From Loktanella sp. (GTDB lineage Bacteria > Pseudomonadota > Alphaproteobacteria > Rhodobacterales > Rhodobacteraceae): DNA of 64,000 nucleotides. Of this stretch, positions 43,361 through 52,771 are shown piece by piece (positions within the stretch are counted from its first letter, which is position 1; the number at the start of each line of letters is the position of its first letter). The notes beneath the pieces are model-generated. The model did no database searches, was not told the origin of the DNA, and saw nothing but the letters and a program-made list of their open reading frames with translations. The DNA lies in assembly GCA_017390475.1 (NCBI GenBank), contig JAFPBO010000001.1, positions 1 through 64,000 of the forward strand. The letters are read 5' to 3'. Both the position numbers and the translations under genes were made by a program.

Positions 43361-44107
43361 ATGAACGCTATCAACAATGCAGCGTCGCAAGATGCGAACA
43401 GCGCTGGCACTGCTGCGTTGGCGAAGGTGTCCATCATCCTGCCCGTCCGTAACGAGGCTGCAACGATCCGGAAGGTGTTGCAGCTGCTGGCGACATACGA
43501 CGCGGCGGTCGAGGTGATTGTTGTTGATGGCGACAGTCAGGATGGGACCGCTGATCTGGCCGCCGGGCTGGCCGACCGGATCATCCAATCCGCGCCGGGC
43601 CGGGCACGGCAGATGAATGCAGGATTTGCTGTCGCCAGCGGCGAGATCATTCTTTTTCTGCACGCAGATACCATGCTGCCGCCCACGGCCTTGGCCGATA
43701 TCCGCCAGATCGCAAGGCCTGGCGCCCCAGTCTGGGGCCGGTTCGATGTGGATATCGCGGGGCGAAGCCTGCTGTTGCCAGTTGTGGCGGCCTTGATGAA
43801 CCTGCGATCGCGGCTCAGCGGGGTGGCAACCGGGGATCAGGCGATTTTTGTCCGTCGCGATATTCTATCCCGGATTGGCGGCCTGCCGGATATCGCAATC
43901 ATGGAAGATGTCGCGCTGTCCAAAGCGTTACGGCGCATCAGCGCGCCGCTATGTCTGCGTTCGCGGGTACGCACCTCGGGGCGGCGGTGGGATGCGAATG
44001 GGGCTCTGCGGACGATTGTCACGATGTGGCTTATGCGGTTGCTTTATGTGTCGGGCGTCGCACCGGACCGGCTGGCAGGACTCTATGCGCGGTTGCGGTC
44101 CGGTTAG
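43361..44107 (+). CDS. Family 2 glycosyltransferase, TIGR04283-type (arsenosugar/rSAM-selenodomain-associated)
   Basis: 248 aa. GT2 N-terminus KVSIILPVRNEAATIRKVLQ and VEVIVVDGDSQDGTADLAAG, with the UDP-sugar loop APGRARQMNAGFAVASGEII (the GRARQMN block marks the rSAM/selenodomain-associated transferase 2 family), the DxD-like FLHADTMLPP and the acceptor site EDVALSKALRRIS. One or two hydrophobic helices at the C-terminus suggest membrane attachment. The ATG 43361 follows an in-frame TTG by one codon. It converges with the kinase gene (4-base overlap). Family members are found with arsenosugar-type loci; the real acceptor is not known. Confidence 0.85.
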   Translation: MNAINNAASQDANSAGTAALAKVSIILPVRNEAATIRKVLQLLATYDAAVEVIVVDGDSQDGTADLAAGLADRIIQSAPGRARQMNAGFAVASGEIILFLHADTMLPPTALADIRQIARPGAPVWGRFDVDIAGRSLLLPVVAALMNLRSRLSGVATGDQAIFVRRDILSRIGGLPDIAIMEDVALSKALRRISAPLCLRSRVRTSGRRWDANGALRTIVTMWLMRLLYVSGVAPDRLAGLYARLRSG

Positions 44108-45372
44108 CTGACCGGCCTTGCCGCGATCTCCTGGGCAAGGTTGACGATATCCTGCACCCCGGAAATGCTTGTACGCTCCAGCAGCAAGATACGTGCGAGC
44201 TCCAGTGCGCGGGCTTCACAGGCGACGCGCAGCGGGATATCGGTGATCGTCTCGAAATCCTCGACATGGGAAATGCCGATAATGCGCCGGATCATCTTTG
44301 CCCCGGCAAAGCCCAGCGTGTCGCGGAATACCCCGGCAAGCAGTCGGTCGACAAAGAGAGCCTGTTCTGCCCCGGTCAGGATTTGCGGATTCTGCAAAGC
44401 CCCTGCCTCGGTTTTGCAAAGGTGCCGAAAGCCGGTATCAAAAGCGGTCCAGCATTGCACAATCGTATCGCAGAGAAACCGGCGCTGCATCGATCTGTCA
44501 TCATTGACCGTGGCATGACCCGTCTGGCTGAAATAGCTCAGCAGCAGATTGCCCAGCAAAGCACCGATGTCAAACCCCATCGGTCCGACAAAGGCCCATT
44601 CGGGGTCGATCACGCGGGTATCATCTGCGGTGACCATGATCGATCCGGTATGCAAATCGCCGTGGATCAACGCCTCTGCCCGGCTGCAAAAGATGTGTTT
44701 CATCTCGCTCACCGCCAGTTTCAGGGGGCCATCGGCGCGCAAGACTGCGGCCTGCCTTTCCTGCCCCGGGGTGATCCGGTTCAGGGGGGCGTCCCAATAG
44801 GGGCCGGTAAAGACCACATCCTGCGTGGTTTCGCACAGATGCGCATTACCGGAAAACGCCTCCGCGATGGCGTTTTTCCGGCTCGTACTGAGATAAAGAT
44901 CGGATGTGTAAAACAACGAACGGGCCAGATAGCCGCCCAGATCGGCAGCCAGACGCGGATATTGCATACCGGAAATCAGACCATGGCGCAGCACGATATG
45001 TGGTGACAGGAACTGCATGAAAATCAGGCCAAGTTCGGGTCGGTAATCATAGACCTGCGGCAGGTAGTGCGGCACATGGTGCGCCTGCAGGGTCAATGCG
45101 CGATGTTCAAAGGCGATCCGGTCCACCGGAAATGGCCAGCTTGTGCCGATCACCCGGATATACGGCAGCGCCTGTTTGGCAATCACGGAACCGGCAGGGC
45201 CGTCAATCCGCCAGACGGCATTCATATTGCCATCACTGACCTCGGTCACTTGCAGGGCGGAAGGTGGTCCGCCGAGCCGGTCGGAAACCGCAGGCAAGCC
45301 GCTGGCAATAGCTGCCAGATCAGCGGGTGATACTTCGCGGTAACCGTGCGGAATCGGGAATGATTTTGTCAT
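44104..45372 (-). CDS. mtnK: S-methyl-5-thioribose kinase-like protein
   Basis: 422 aa of the aminoglycoside-phosphotransferase/choline-kinase fold. The MtnK order is visible: N-terminal SDGNMNAVWRIDGPAGSVIA (nucleotide loop) and KQALPYIRVIGTSWPFPVDR (MtnK signature), the catalytic loop LIHGDLHTGSIMVTADDTRV with Asp, then VIDPEWAFVGPMGFDIGALL, the metal-binding DPE. Established MtnK phosphorylates methylthioribose in methionine salvage. No mtnA, mtnB or mtnC neighbour is present. It lies between two rSAM/selenodomain-associated transferase genes on the other strand, an arrangement that may reflect a different sugar substrate. Confidence 0.88.
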   Translation of the reverse strand: MTKSFPIPHGYREVSPADLAAIASGLPAVSDRLGGPPSALQVTEVSDGNMNAVWRIDGPAGSVIAKQALPYIRVIGTSWPFPVDRIAFEHRALTLQAHHVPHYLPQVYDYRPELGLIFMQFLSPHIVLRHGLISGMQYPRLAADLGGYLARSLFYTSDLYLSTSRKNAIAEAFSGNAHLCETTQDVVFTGPYWDAPLNRITPGQERQAAVLRADGPLKLAVSEMKHIFCSRAEALIHGDLHTGSIMVTADDTRVIDPEWAFVGPMGFDIGALLGNLLLSYFSQTGHATVNDDRSMQRRFLCDTIVQCWTAFDTGFRHLCKTEAGALQNPQILTGAEQALFVDRLLAGVFRDTLGFAGAKMIRRIIGISHVEDFETITDIPLRVACEARALELARILLLERTSISGVQDIVNLAQEIAARPVS

Positions 45373-45445
45373 GGATCATGTATGCTGCCCGGCAATGGAC
45401 TTGCCAAGCGGTCCACAGATTTGTGAAAGCCAGAGGGAACATAAC

Positions 45446-46072
45446 ATGACCGACACAGGCCGATCTGCCGCGCAACTCGTGATCTTTGCCAAAGCCCCGG
45501 TTCTGGGCACCGTCAAGACCCGGCTTGCCGCAACAATCGGCGATGCTGCCGCCTTGGCGGTCTATCGGCGGATGTTGTGGCGTTGCACGGACCGGTTGCG
45601 GCAGGGGCAGTGGCGTCTCATACTGTCGGTGACACCGGATGCAACTACCAACGGCAGCCACGATTGGCCTGCCGACATTGATCTGGTGGGGCAGGGGAAA
45701 GGCGATCTGGGCGCGCGGATGCTGCGCGCGTTGCAGCAGGCACGGCCTGATGCGCCGGTGGTCGTGGTGGGCAGTGACATCCCCGAGCTTGCGGCCCGGC
45801 ATGTCACTCAGGCGATCAAGGCGTTGGAAACAGACAAGCTTGTATTTGGCCCCAGCGCGGATGGCGGGTTCTATCTGGTCGGGGCCAGCGCCCCGCCGCC
45901 GCAGGATATCTTTGCCGGGGTGACATGGTCATCGCCATCCACCCTTGCGCAGGTGATCCGGAATTGCGCCTTGCGACCTGCATTGATCGATATGCTGGAC
46001 GATTTTGACGATATGGCTGCCTTTGCGCGGCATCGTGACAATCCTGACTGGGCCTCGCTCTTGCAGGGCTGA
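45446..46072 (+). CDS. TIGR04282-type transferase (rSAM/selenodomain-associated transferase 1)
   Basis: 208 aa from ATG 45446 (AGAGGGAAC upstream); a longer frame from 45371 is rejected. The nucleotidyltransferase-like fold starts with AAQLVIFAKAPVLGTVKTRL (the family signature AKxPxPGxVKTRL), continues QGKGDLGARMLRALQQARPD, then VVVVGSDIPELAARHVTQAI (metal-binding SDIP) and FGPSADGGFYLVGAS. It is thought to prepare a sugar or nucleotide for the partner GT2 enzyme. Same family group as the gene at 43361. The nucleoside hydrolase follows 100 bases downstream in the same direction. Confidence 0.88.
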   Translation: MTDTGRSAAQLVIFAKAPVLGTVKTRLAATIGDAAALAVYRRMLWRCTDRLRQGQWRLILSVTPDATTNGSHDWPADIDLVGQGKGDLGARMLRALQQARPDAPVVVVGSDIPELAARHVTQAIKALETDKLVFGPSADGGFYLVGASAPPPQDIFAGVTWSSPSTLAQVIRNCALRPALIDMLDDFDDMAAFARHRDNPDWASLLQG

Positions 46073-46172
46073 TCAGGCAAACAACTGCGTGATCCGGGCA
46101 TTTGCATCTGGGATTACGGCGACAAAGCAGCCAGCCTGCGCAATGACAATGAATGTATTCAAAGGTTCCGCC

Positions 46173-47177
46173 GTGACATCTGCCCATTCCCCGCTCCGCC
46201 TTGTGATTGACACCGATTGCGCGAATGAGATTGACGACCAGTTCGCATTGGCCTGGGCCTTGCTGGCACCCGACAAGTTGCAGGTCGAGGCGACGATTGC
46301 AGCGCCGTTTTCGTTTCGTCATCATCTACCGCCCCTGCGGGCAGCGACTGATCCGGCCTATCAGATATGGGCGGCGCGGCTGGCAGATGAGGGGCGCAGC
46401 ATTGACGACCTTGATCGTGATCTTGTTGACCCCGCAGCGGGGATGGCTTTGTCATTGCAGGAAATCCGACATATCCATCACCTGTGCCGCGCAGATCCGC
46501 CAGCCTATGCTGGGGCGACACGCTATATGACGGCCGCTGACGATGTGGTCTGGTCCGCCGGGGCCGAGGCGCTTGTCGATCTGGCGAAATCGGGGACAGA
46601 GCCGCTGTATGTTGCGGCGATGGGCTGCGTGACGAATATCGCTGCGGCGCTGATCCGTGCGCCAGAGATTGCCCACAGGATCACGGTCTTGTGGACCGCA
46701 GGCTTTCCGACGTTGCAGCCGCATCCGCAACACAGCGCCTTGAACCTTGTCCAGGACCCGCATGCCACGCGCATCCTGTTTGATTGCGGCGTACCGCTGA
46801 TCTATCTGCCGGGCTATCATATCGGGGCGCAATTGCGCATCTCAAAGCCGGAAATGCGCAGCTATGTCAAAGGCAAAGGCCCGCTCGGGGATTACCTGTG
46901 GTCACTTTATGACAACAACCCGATTCAACACATGCGTGCTGTGTCAGATACTGACAGGCGCAGCTGGGTGATCTGGGATATGATCGACATTGCCTGGCTG
47001 CTTAACCCCGACTGGGTGCCGACATTCGAGACACCCTCGCCGGTGCTGACTGATGACCTGTGCTGGCAGGCTGCACCGGGCCGTCACCTGATCCGCGAAG
47101 CCTATGATATCAACCGTGACGATATTTTCCGTGATTTCTATGACCGGCTGGCGGCCTTTGCCGCTGTCACGGACTAA
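46173..47177 (+). CDS. Nucleoside hydrolase-family protein
   Basis: 334 aa from GTG 46173, preferred because AAAGG lies seven bases upstream; ATG 46149 is an alternative. The calcium and substrate site LVIDTDCANEIDDQFALAWA (D13, D15, N18, D21, D22) has the longer DTDxxNEIDD spacing of a nucleoside-hydrolase subgroup. Further signatures are EPLYVAAMGCVTNIAAALIR and the C-terminal IWDMIDIAWLLNPDWV with the catalytic-side Asp. It cleaves N-glycosidic bonds of ribonucleosides in the known family. Substrate here is unknown; co-location with sugar transferases and an MtnK-like kinase suggests an unusual nucleoside. Confidence 0.88.
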   Translation: MTSAHSPLRLVIDTDCANEIDDQFALAWALLAPDKLQVEATIAAPFSFRHHLPPLRAATDPAYQIWAARLADEGRSIDDLDRDLVDPAAGMALSLQEIRHIHHLCRADPPAYAGATRYMTAADDVVWSAGAEALVDLAKSGTEPLYVAAMGCVTNIAAALIRAPEIAHRITVLWTAGFPTLQPHPQHSALNLVQDPHATRILFDCGVPLIYLPGYHIGAQLRISKPEMRSYVKGKGPLGDYLWSLYDNNPIQHMRAVSDTDRRSWVIWDMIDIAWLLNPDWVPTFETPSPVLTDDLCWQAAPGRHLIREAYDINRDDIFRDFYDRLAAFAAVTD

Positions 47178-47200
47178 GTAACGCGGCCCTGGCGCGAAAC

Positions 47201-47878
47201 CTATCCGCCTGACCGCGTCGCGATTTCACGCGCGATAAACCGGCCGATCAGAGCTGACCCGGCAGCGCTGGGATGGGTGCGGTCTGACGCCAGCAAAGCT
47301 GGCACAGCAGGATCAAGCACATCTTCAGCATCGATGAAATACACACCCTCTTTCGCCCCGGCGTAGATCGCTATGCGGCGTTCCAATTCGACCAGACCCG
47401 GGCGGCATCCCTGAAAGGACCGCGATGTCGGAGCCTCATAATACCCCACCCAAAGCACACGGGCACCTGTCGCGCGGGCGCGGGCAATCAGGTCGGGTAT
47501 TGCGCCGTTCTGTGCAGCGGGCGCGATCAACTGGTCAATTTCATCGTCGCATTGAGTGCAGCCGCAGGCAAAGCCCAGATCATTGGCCCCACCGTTCATC
47601 ACTACCCAGTTCCAAGGGCCGGCAGATAATTGATCCGGGATGCTTAACCCACCCAATGCGCCGAGCCCACCAGAGCGCAGACGCGCGCCCAAGGCGGCGC
47701 GGCTGACAACATCACGGCCCAGTGCAGCCCCGATCACATGGCCCACATCCTGCCCACTGGTCCTGTTCCATGCCAGAACGGAATCCCCGATTACAAGGAT
47801 ATCGCCGCCGGATTGTCGCGGCGCGATCCCGCAGGCGGTGAGATGCAGCACCAAAACCAAGATAAAAAACCAGCGCAC
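47201..47878 (-). CDS. SGNH/GDSL-hydrolase lipoprotein
   Basis: 225 aa from GTG 47878 (AAAGG seven bases upstream). MRWFFILVLVLHLTAC is a lipoprotein signal with Cys16. Block I of SGNH hydrolases is ILVIGDSVLAWN (Ser33), block III is VVMNGGANDLGFACGC (Asn of GAND), and block V is SDRTHPSAAGSALI (Asp and His). A CGCTQCDDE motif is inserted after block III and may bind a metal or form a disulfide. Probable periplasmic or outer-membrane-attached esterase/acyl hydrolase. It converges with the nucleoside hydrolase gene (23 bases apart). Confidence 0.85.
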   Translation of the reverse strand: MRWFFILVLVLHLTACGIAPRQSGGDILVIGDSVLAWNRTSGQDVGHVIGAALGRDVVSRAALGARLRSGGLGALGGLSIPDQLSAGPWNWVVMNGGANDLGFACGCTQCDDEIDQLIAPAAQNGAIPDLIARARATGARVLWVGYYEAPTSRSFQGCRPGLVELERRIAIYAGAKEGVYFIDAEDVLDPAVPALLASDRTHPSAAGSALIGRFIAREIATRSGG

Positions 47879-48431
47879 GCAACAACCTTTCTGGGTGACT
47901 GAGACCTGAATAGGCAATATCGGATCACCGGCCAAATCACAGTCCCGTTGCAACCCTGCCCGCTGCGGTCACGATCACACCTTTGGCCTGATCCGCCTTG
48001 GAACGATGCAATCCCCGAAAGTGTCCGGCGGTATCAAAGGAGGGACACATAATGCATCTCTGTCGTGGACAACGGCGCGACGGACGCGGCACAGCCAGAG
48101 GTCAGTTTCAATTTAGTTGCTGGCGTTGATCCAGCAACTGCCAGTTTGACCTGCCCACAAGCCGGGCTGCTGATCCGGTTTGATCTGCGCGATTTGCGGC
48201 CGGATCAATGGCGAGGATCTCGTGCCCATTGAGGTGGGGAATGTGACGCTGCGGGCAAGTTTGAATTCGCGGGGAGCATTGGGATGAAGGCGATCAGGTT
48301 CATGTTTCGCTGGTCAGGGGCTGCCGCATTTCAGTAGCATGCCGCGATTGCTACCAAAACCACGGCCTTTTTCGCAAAGAATGATGCGTCGACACGGTTA
48401 AAAGTGTGACGGGGCCCAAACACCGTCTTGT
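47879..48431. other. Intergenic stretch with a decayed coding remnant
   Basis: 553 bases without an intact gene. AAAGGAGG precedes an ATG at 48052, whose frame stops after 25 codons. A neighbouring frame (48054-48210) reads VVDNGATDAAQPEV and then FNLVAGVDPATASLTCPQAG, with a further piece EDLVPIEVGNVTLRASLNSR before a stop near 48288. This looks like a small gene broken by frameshifts; no family is recognised. The rest shows nothing. Confidence 0.35.
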
Positions 48432-49346
48432 TCAGAACCTGACATCCACGCGGATTGACCCAACGACTTGCCCTTCGCTCTGGCCTTCAAATTCCCGGTC
48501 CAGATAGGTCAGCCCGTAGAACAAAGCGGCGGGACCGCCTTGCCAATGTATGCCGCCACGGTACCGGTTGCGCAGATCACGTGCCACAATACCAGAAGAG
48601 GCGGGGAATAATTCACTGGATATGACCGATGCAAAATCCGCGCCCAGCACGACGGCAAAACCTGCCTGATTCCGCGGCATTGTTCGGTAGCGTTGGCCGC
48701 TGACTGTATCGCGGATCAGCAACTCGCCGTTGGTCAGATCGCCAAAGGTCAGATCAAACCCGACCCTTGCCAGCGTTTCCAGACCGGCGCGGGCCTCGAT
48801 AAACGGGCGCATCGTTGTTCCGCCCGGTAGCGCAAAATCGCGCCCTGCCTCTGCCACCAATGTCAGAAGGGTCGCATCAGGGACCTGATTGGCCCGTGTC
48901 CGCGGCGAGGCCTTGTTGATCCCGACCAAGTCATGAAACGCCCCTTGCAATTGATCCAGCCGGGTTTGTGGGCCAACCAGAACCAGATCAGTGCCCAAGG
49001 CAAAATCGGTGCCGCCTCGCATGAAATGAGTGTGCAAACCTGCGGTCAGCACCCCGGCAAACGGCCTGTCACCCCGCGCGGGGGCGGCAAGATTCTTTGG
49101 CCCGATGATTTCCACGCCAAAGCGCAGCTCAATGATCTCGCCGGGTTGCTGTGGCAGCATGCCGTCCCAGCCCTGACCCCAGATCCGGCTGGACGAAAAA
49201 GAACCGCTACGCCATCTGTCGTTGCCGTCGCCGATGTAATCATTGGTGATCAGGCGACCATAGCCGATCCTTTCGCGGTTCTGCGCGGCACTGTCTTGCG
49301 GAAGCAAAAGAAGGGCCAGGCATATTGCGAACAAGTGGCGAATCAT
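48432..49346 (-). CDS. LpxR-family lipid A deacylase-like outer-membrane protein
   Basis: 304 aa from ATG 49346 (GAGGTG upstream). The signal peptide IRHLFAICLALLLLPQDS ends AAQ. The mature start RIGYGRLITNDYIGDGNDRW contains the LpxR (DUF2219) site residues Asn35 and Asp36. GDRPFAGVLTAGLHTH and GAFHDLVGI (candidate catalytic His) follow, and the C-terminus ends with IRVDVRF, an aromatic last residue as usual for outer-membrane beta-barrels. LpxR removes the 3'-acyloxyacyl chain of lipid A. It is a single gene, in the same direction as the LLM gene upstream. Confidence 0.85.
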   Translation of the reverse strand: MIRHLFAICLALLLLPQDSAAQNRERIGYGRLITNDYIGDGNDRWRSGSFSSSRIWGQGWDGMLPQQPGEIIELRFGVEIIGPKNLAAPARGDRPFAGVLTAGLHTHFMRGGTDFALGTDLVLVGPQTRLDQLQGAFHDLVGINKASPRTRANQVPDATLLTLVAEAGRDFALPGGTTMRPFIEARAGLETLARVGFDLTFGDLTNGELLIRDTVSGQRYRTMPRNQAGFAVVLGADFASVISSELFPASSGIVARDLRNRYRGGIHWQGGPAALFYGLTYLDREFEGQSEGQVVGSIRVDVRF

Positions 49347-49538
49347 GGTGCGCACCTCTGGAACAGTTACCGCCACAAAGGCTGGATCACCCTAAGGTTG
49401 CACAGAAACAGACCATCGCTTCAAGATGATATTGTTGCCCGCAGGTACTCAATCATCAGATTCGCTTTGCAGCCGCTTCTGGCGGTCCGGCTATCGGGTT
49501 TCAACGCCGCATCCGCGACCGCGCAACACCTGTCCGGC

Positions 49539-50555
49539 TTAACCAGCGTTGGCTATCTGTTCCTTTCCGCTGAAGTCCGACAGGACATCGGCGGCGATCT
49601 CGAACGAGCGGACCCGCGCGCTGTGGTCGTGGATCATCCCTGTCACCATCAGTTCGTCCGGTTGGTAGGACGCAAGAATGCCTCCAAGTTGCCTCTTTAT
49701 CGTTGCGGCGGAACCTGTGGCCGAACAGGACAAGGATTGTTCCACCTGCGCCATGACGGGGGCGGGGATCGTCAAATGCACATCGCGGACCGGCAGTGGC
49801 AGTTTGCCGGGCTGGCCGGTATGCAGACGTGCGAAAGCCAGAACCTGTGACGAGCGCAGAAATTCCGCCTCGGCATCGGTTTCAGCGGCGCAAACCCCTG
49901 CCACCATCATCACATGCGGCTTTTCCAGCCGTTCCGATGGCCGGAAGCTGCGGCGGTAGATCGCCAAGGCTTCTTCCAGCATGGCGGGCGCAAAATGGGA
50001 CGCAAAAGCATAGGGCAGACCCAGATAGGCCGCCAGCTGCGCACCATAAAGGCTGGACCCCAGAATCCAGACCGGCACATGGGTGTTCTCGCCGGGGATG
50101 GCGCGCACTGACCTGCCCTCGCTGGTTGCCCCGAAATAGGCGATCAGTTCCTGCACATCCTGTGGAAAGCTGTCCTCTGGTGCCATGTGCCTGCGCAAGG
50201 CGCGGGCCGTTGCCATATCCGTGCCCGGTGCCCGCCCAAGCCCCAGGTCAATCCGGTCCGGATAAAGCGTGGCGAGCGTGCCGAATTGTTCAGCCACGAT
50301 CAATGGCGCATGGTTTGGTAGCATGATGCCCCCGGCACCGATGCGCATTGTCCGGGTCGCCGCCGCCACATGGCCGATCACAATCGCCGTGGCCGCGCTG
50401 GCAATGCCGGGCATGTTGTGATGTTCGGCAAGCCAATAGCGATGATACCCGAATTGCTCTGCCGCGCGCGCCAGCTCAACGGTGTTGGAAAGAGCATCGG
50501 CTGCGGTCTTTCCGTCCGGGACAGGTGAAAGATCGAGAAGTGAAAAATTTTGCAT
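49539..50555 (-). CDS. LLM-class flavin-dependent oxidoreductase
   Basis: 338 aa bacterial-luciferase-like TIM-barrel. [20 protein letters not shown], then [18 protein letters not shown] and [20 protein letters not shown], then [20 protein letters not shown] are the standard blocks of the MsnO8/YhbW-type LLM group. The ATG 50555 has GGAGG just upstream. FMN-dependent monooxygenase activity is expected; the substrate is unknown. No flavin reductase is adjacent. The gene stands alone, 192 bases upstream of the lpxR-like gene. Confidence 0.9.
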   Translation of the reverse strand: MQNFSLLDLSPVPDGKTAADALSNTVELARAAEQFGYHRYWLAEHHNMPGIASAATAIVIGHVAAATRTMRIGAGGIMLPNHAPLIVAEQFGTLATLYPDRIDLGLGRAPGTDMATARALRRHMAPEDSFPQDVQELIAYFGATSEGRSVRAIPGENTHVPVWILGSSLYGAQLAAYLGLPYAFASHFAPAMLEEALAIYRRSFRPSERLEKPHVMMVAGVCAAETDAEAEFLRSSQVLAFARLHTGQPGKLPLPVRDVHLTIPAPVMAQVEQSLSCSATGSAATIKRQLGGILASYQPDELMVTGMIHDHSARVRSFEIAADVLSDFSGKEQIANAG

Positions 50556-50764
50556 AACGGCCTCCGTTCAGGAGGACCTAAGCACCCGGGTCGGCGAAGC
50601 CAATAGCGGCATCGGTCTTTGCGCGACGGCAGTTGTCATTTTTGGATGTCCGCAGTTTCGCGCTCATCCACTTGTAGTTGTACGAAATGCTGCGGTCATT
50701 GATGAAGCTACATTCTCACATTGGAAGAGGTGGGGGCAGTTTGCGGTAAATTAATGCGTCGTCG

Positions 50765-51140
50765 CTGCTGATGACCCGGTCTGAATGTCGCAACCCGCCC
50801 AATCTTGCGTTCCGGTTCATGCCCCGCGGGCCAAAGCGGACGTTGTCCAGCAGAGTTAGGTTTGGAAACAGCGCGTAATCCTGAAACACAAACCCGATGC
50901 CGCGCCGCTATGGCGGCCTATGCGTGATGTCGTGTCTGCCCAGATGGCCCGTCCCGAAACCGGTTACTTCAAGGCCGCCGATCATAGGCAATGTCGTGGT
51001 TTTGCCACAGCCGACGGGACAAGCGGTGCCAGCAATTCGCGTTCGCCCAAGGTAAAGCTGGCCTGTTCGACCGCCGCCGCATCGTTGTTGTGAACGGTCT
51101 TGCGCAACCTTTCCACCGGCAGCAACGGATTGGCCGGGCC
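50765..51140 (-). pseudogene. Decayed ABC transporter ATP-binding protein
   Basis: Remnant of a PotA/CysA-type ABC ATPase. RKTVHNNDAAAVEQASFTLG and ELLAP lead up to Walker A, but one base is missing near 51015, so GCGKTTTL continues in the next frame. An in-frame TAG (50908-50910) interrupts the sequence where a Tyr would stand. It then continues RRGIGFVFQDYALFPNLTLL (Q-loop) and DNVRFGPRG, and ends abruptly near 50765 before the signature and Walker B. The surrounding bases from 50556 to 51275 hold nothing else recognised. Transporter partners are absent. Confidence 0.8.
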
Positions 51141-51275
51141 TTGACTGGCGCGCTGCTGTTGCTGCTGGGTCAGCCGGGGTTGCAGGCCATGCGGATGAAT
51201 GAGGATGATTGAGCAAAAGCGGTCATCGCCCGGGGTGTGGGAATGCGCCTGACTGGATTACCGGGCTTCGCTTCG

Positions 51276-52769
51276 TTATTTTCCGTCTCTGCGCGCGATT
51301 GCAGCGGTAAATTCAGCCTCCTGATCGGCCATCCATGTGGCGACTGAGAAGCGTTTGACCATTTGCCGCAGCGCCCGCATGCGTTCGCGCCGTTCGTCGG
51401 GTGCCATGTCGAGCGCTTGCAGGATTCCACTGTCCATGGATCGGCTGGAAAACGGATTGGTGATGACTGCTGCGCCAAGCTCTACCGCGGCACCGGCGAA
51501 TTCGGACAGCACCAGCACACCGTCTTCATCGGTGCGGGCGGCGACATATTCCTTGCAGACAAGGTTCATGCCATCCGCCAGCGGCGTGATCCATGCGACG
51601 TCCGCTGCAAGGTAATACTGGATCAGATCGTCAAACGGGATCGCGCGGGAAATCAGCGTGATCGGTTGCCAGTCGAGCGTGCCGAAGCGGCCGTTGATAC
51701 GGCCTGCGGTCTCTTCGATCCCGGATTGGATATCTTCATAGGCCGTCATGTTCCGGTTCGCACTGACAGAGACATGCATCAGCCGCACCTTGCCCCGCAG
51801 TTCGGGATGCGCGTCGAGCACACGTTCAAAGCTTTGCAGCTGCTGGATGCCGCCTTTGGTGTAATCGGTGCGTCCGACCGAAATGACAAGCTTGACCCCG
51901 TTCATGCCTTCCTTGATCTCGCGCGCCTTGGCCTGCACTGTAGCATCGTTTGCCCGTTCTTCGATAAAATCGACCGCGACGCCGACGGCAGAGGAACTGA
52001 TCGAAATCTCGCGCCCGTCATAGCTGACCAAGGTCGGTGCGCGTCGTTCGCTGAGCGCTGTGCCCTCGAAAATCAGGTCCGGATCAACCGGTCGGCGTTC
52101 GCTGGCGGTCACGTCAAACATACTGCTCGCCACCGATAGAAAATTCGCAGAATAGCGCGGGATGTGGAAACCCACGACATCACAGGCGAGCAGGCTTTCA
52201 ACGATTTCCTTGCGCCAGGGCAGGACGTTGAACATATCCGCTGCCGGGAATGGCGTGTGATGGAAGAAAGATATGACCACATCAGGGCGCAATTGCCGCA
52301 GATAGCCGGGCACCAGCCATAGATTGTAATCATGGACCCAGACGCGCGCGCCCTTGCTGGCCTCATTCGCTGCGGCCTCTGCGAAAGCCCAGTTCACTTC
52401 GCGGAAGGTCGGCCAGTCGACGGGGTCGTAATTATACTTTTCCTTGAATGAATGCAGGATTGGCCAGAACGCCTCTTTCGACGAAATGTGGTAGAAACTG
52501 CTGACCTGTTCCGCTGTCAGCGGCAGGCGGGACACGGTGTATTTGCCATGGGCATCGTCGATCTCGATCACCCGCTCAAAGGTCGGGTTGGCCGGGTCCT
52601 CCGCCAGTTTCCACGCGACCCATGCACCATGCTCGGCCTTGCCGAAAAAGCTTTTCAGTGTCGGCACAATCCCGTTGGGGCTGGAATTTTCGCGCAGTTC
52701 GGTTTTGCCGTTGACCTCAACTTCCTCGTAAGGTTGGCGGTGATAGACGATGACGAAATCTGATGACAT
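51276..52769 (-). CDS. ggpS: Glucosylglycerol-phosphate synthase
   Basis: 497 aa GT20 glycosyltransferase related to trehalose-6-phosphate synthase OtsA. WVHDYNLWLVPGYLRQLRPD, SFFHHTPFPAADMFNVLPWR, VGRTDYTKGGIQQLQSFERV and ITPLADGMNLVCKEYVAART are GT20 blocks carrying the UDP/ADP-sugar and acceptor sites. The choice of ggpS over otsA rests on context: genes for a HAD phosphatase and for glycerol-3-phosphate dehydrogenase lie directly upstream, supplying the acceptor glycerol-3-phosphate. The expected product is 2-O-glucosylglycerol phosphate from ADP-glucose. AAGG precedes the ATG; the upstream HAD gene ends two bases before it. Confidence 0.88.
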   Translation of the reverse strand: MSSDFVIVYHRQPYEEVEVNGKTELRENSSPNGIVPTLKSFFGKAEHGAWVAWKLAEDPANPTFERVIEIDDAHGKYTVSRLPLTAEQVSSFYHISSKEAFWPILHSFKEKYNYDPVDWPTFREVNWAFAEAAANEASKGARVWVHDYNLWLVPGYLRQLRPDVVISFFHHTPFPAADMFNVLPWRKEIVESLLACDVVGFHIPRYSANFLSVASSMFDVTASERRPVDPDLIFEGTALSERRAPTLVSYDGREISISSSAVGVAVDFIEERANDATVQAKAREIKEGMNGVKLVISVGRTDYTKGGIQQLQSFERVLDAHPELRGKVRLMHVSVSANRNMTAYEDIQSGIEETAGRINGRFGTLDWQPITLISRAIPFDDLIQYYLAADVAWITPLADGMNLVCKEYVAARTDEDGVLVLSEFAGAAVELGAAVITNPFSSRSMDSGILQALDMAPDERRERMRALRQMVKRFSVATWMADQEAEFTAAIARRDGK

Positions 52770-52771
52770 GA

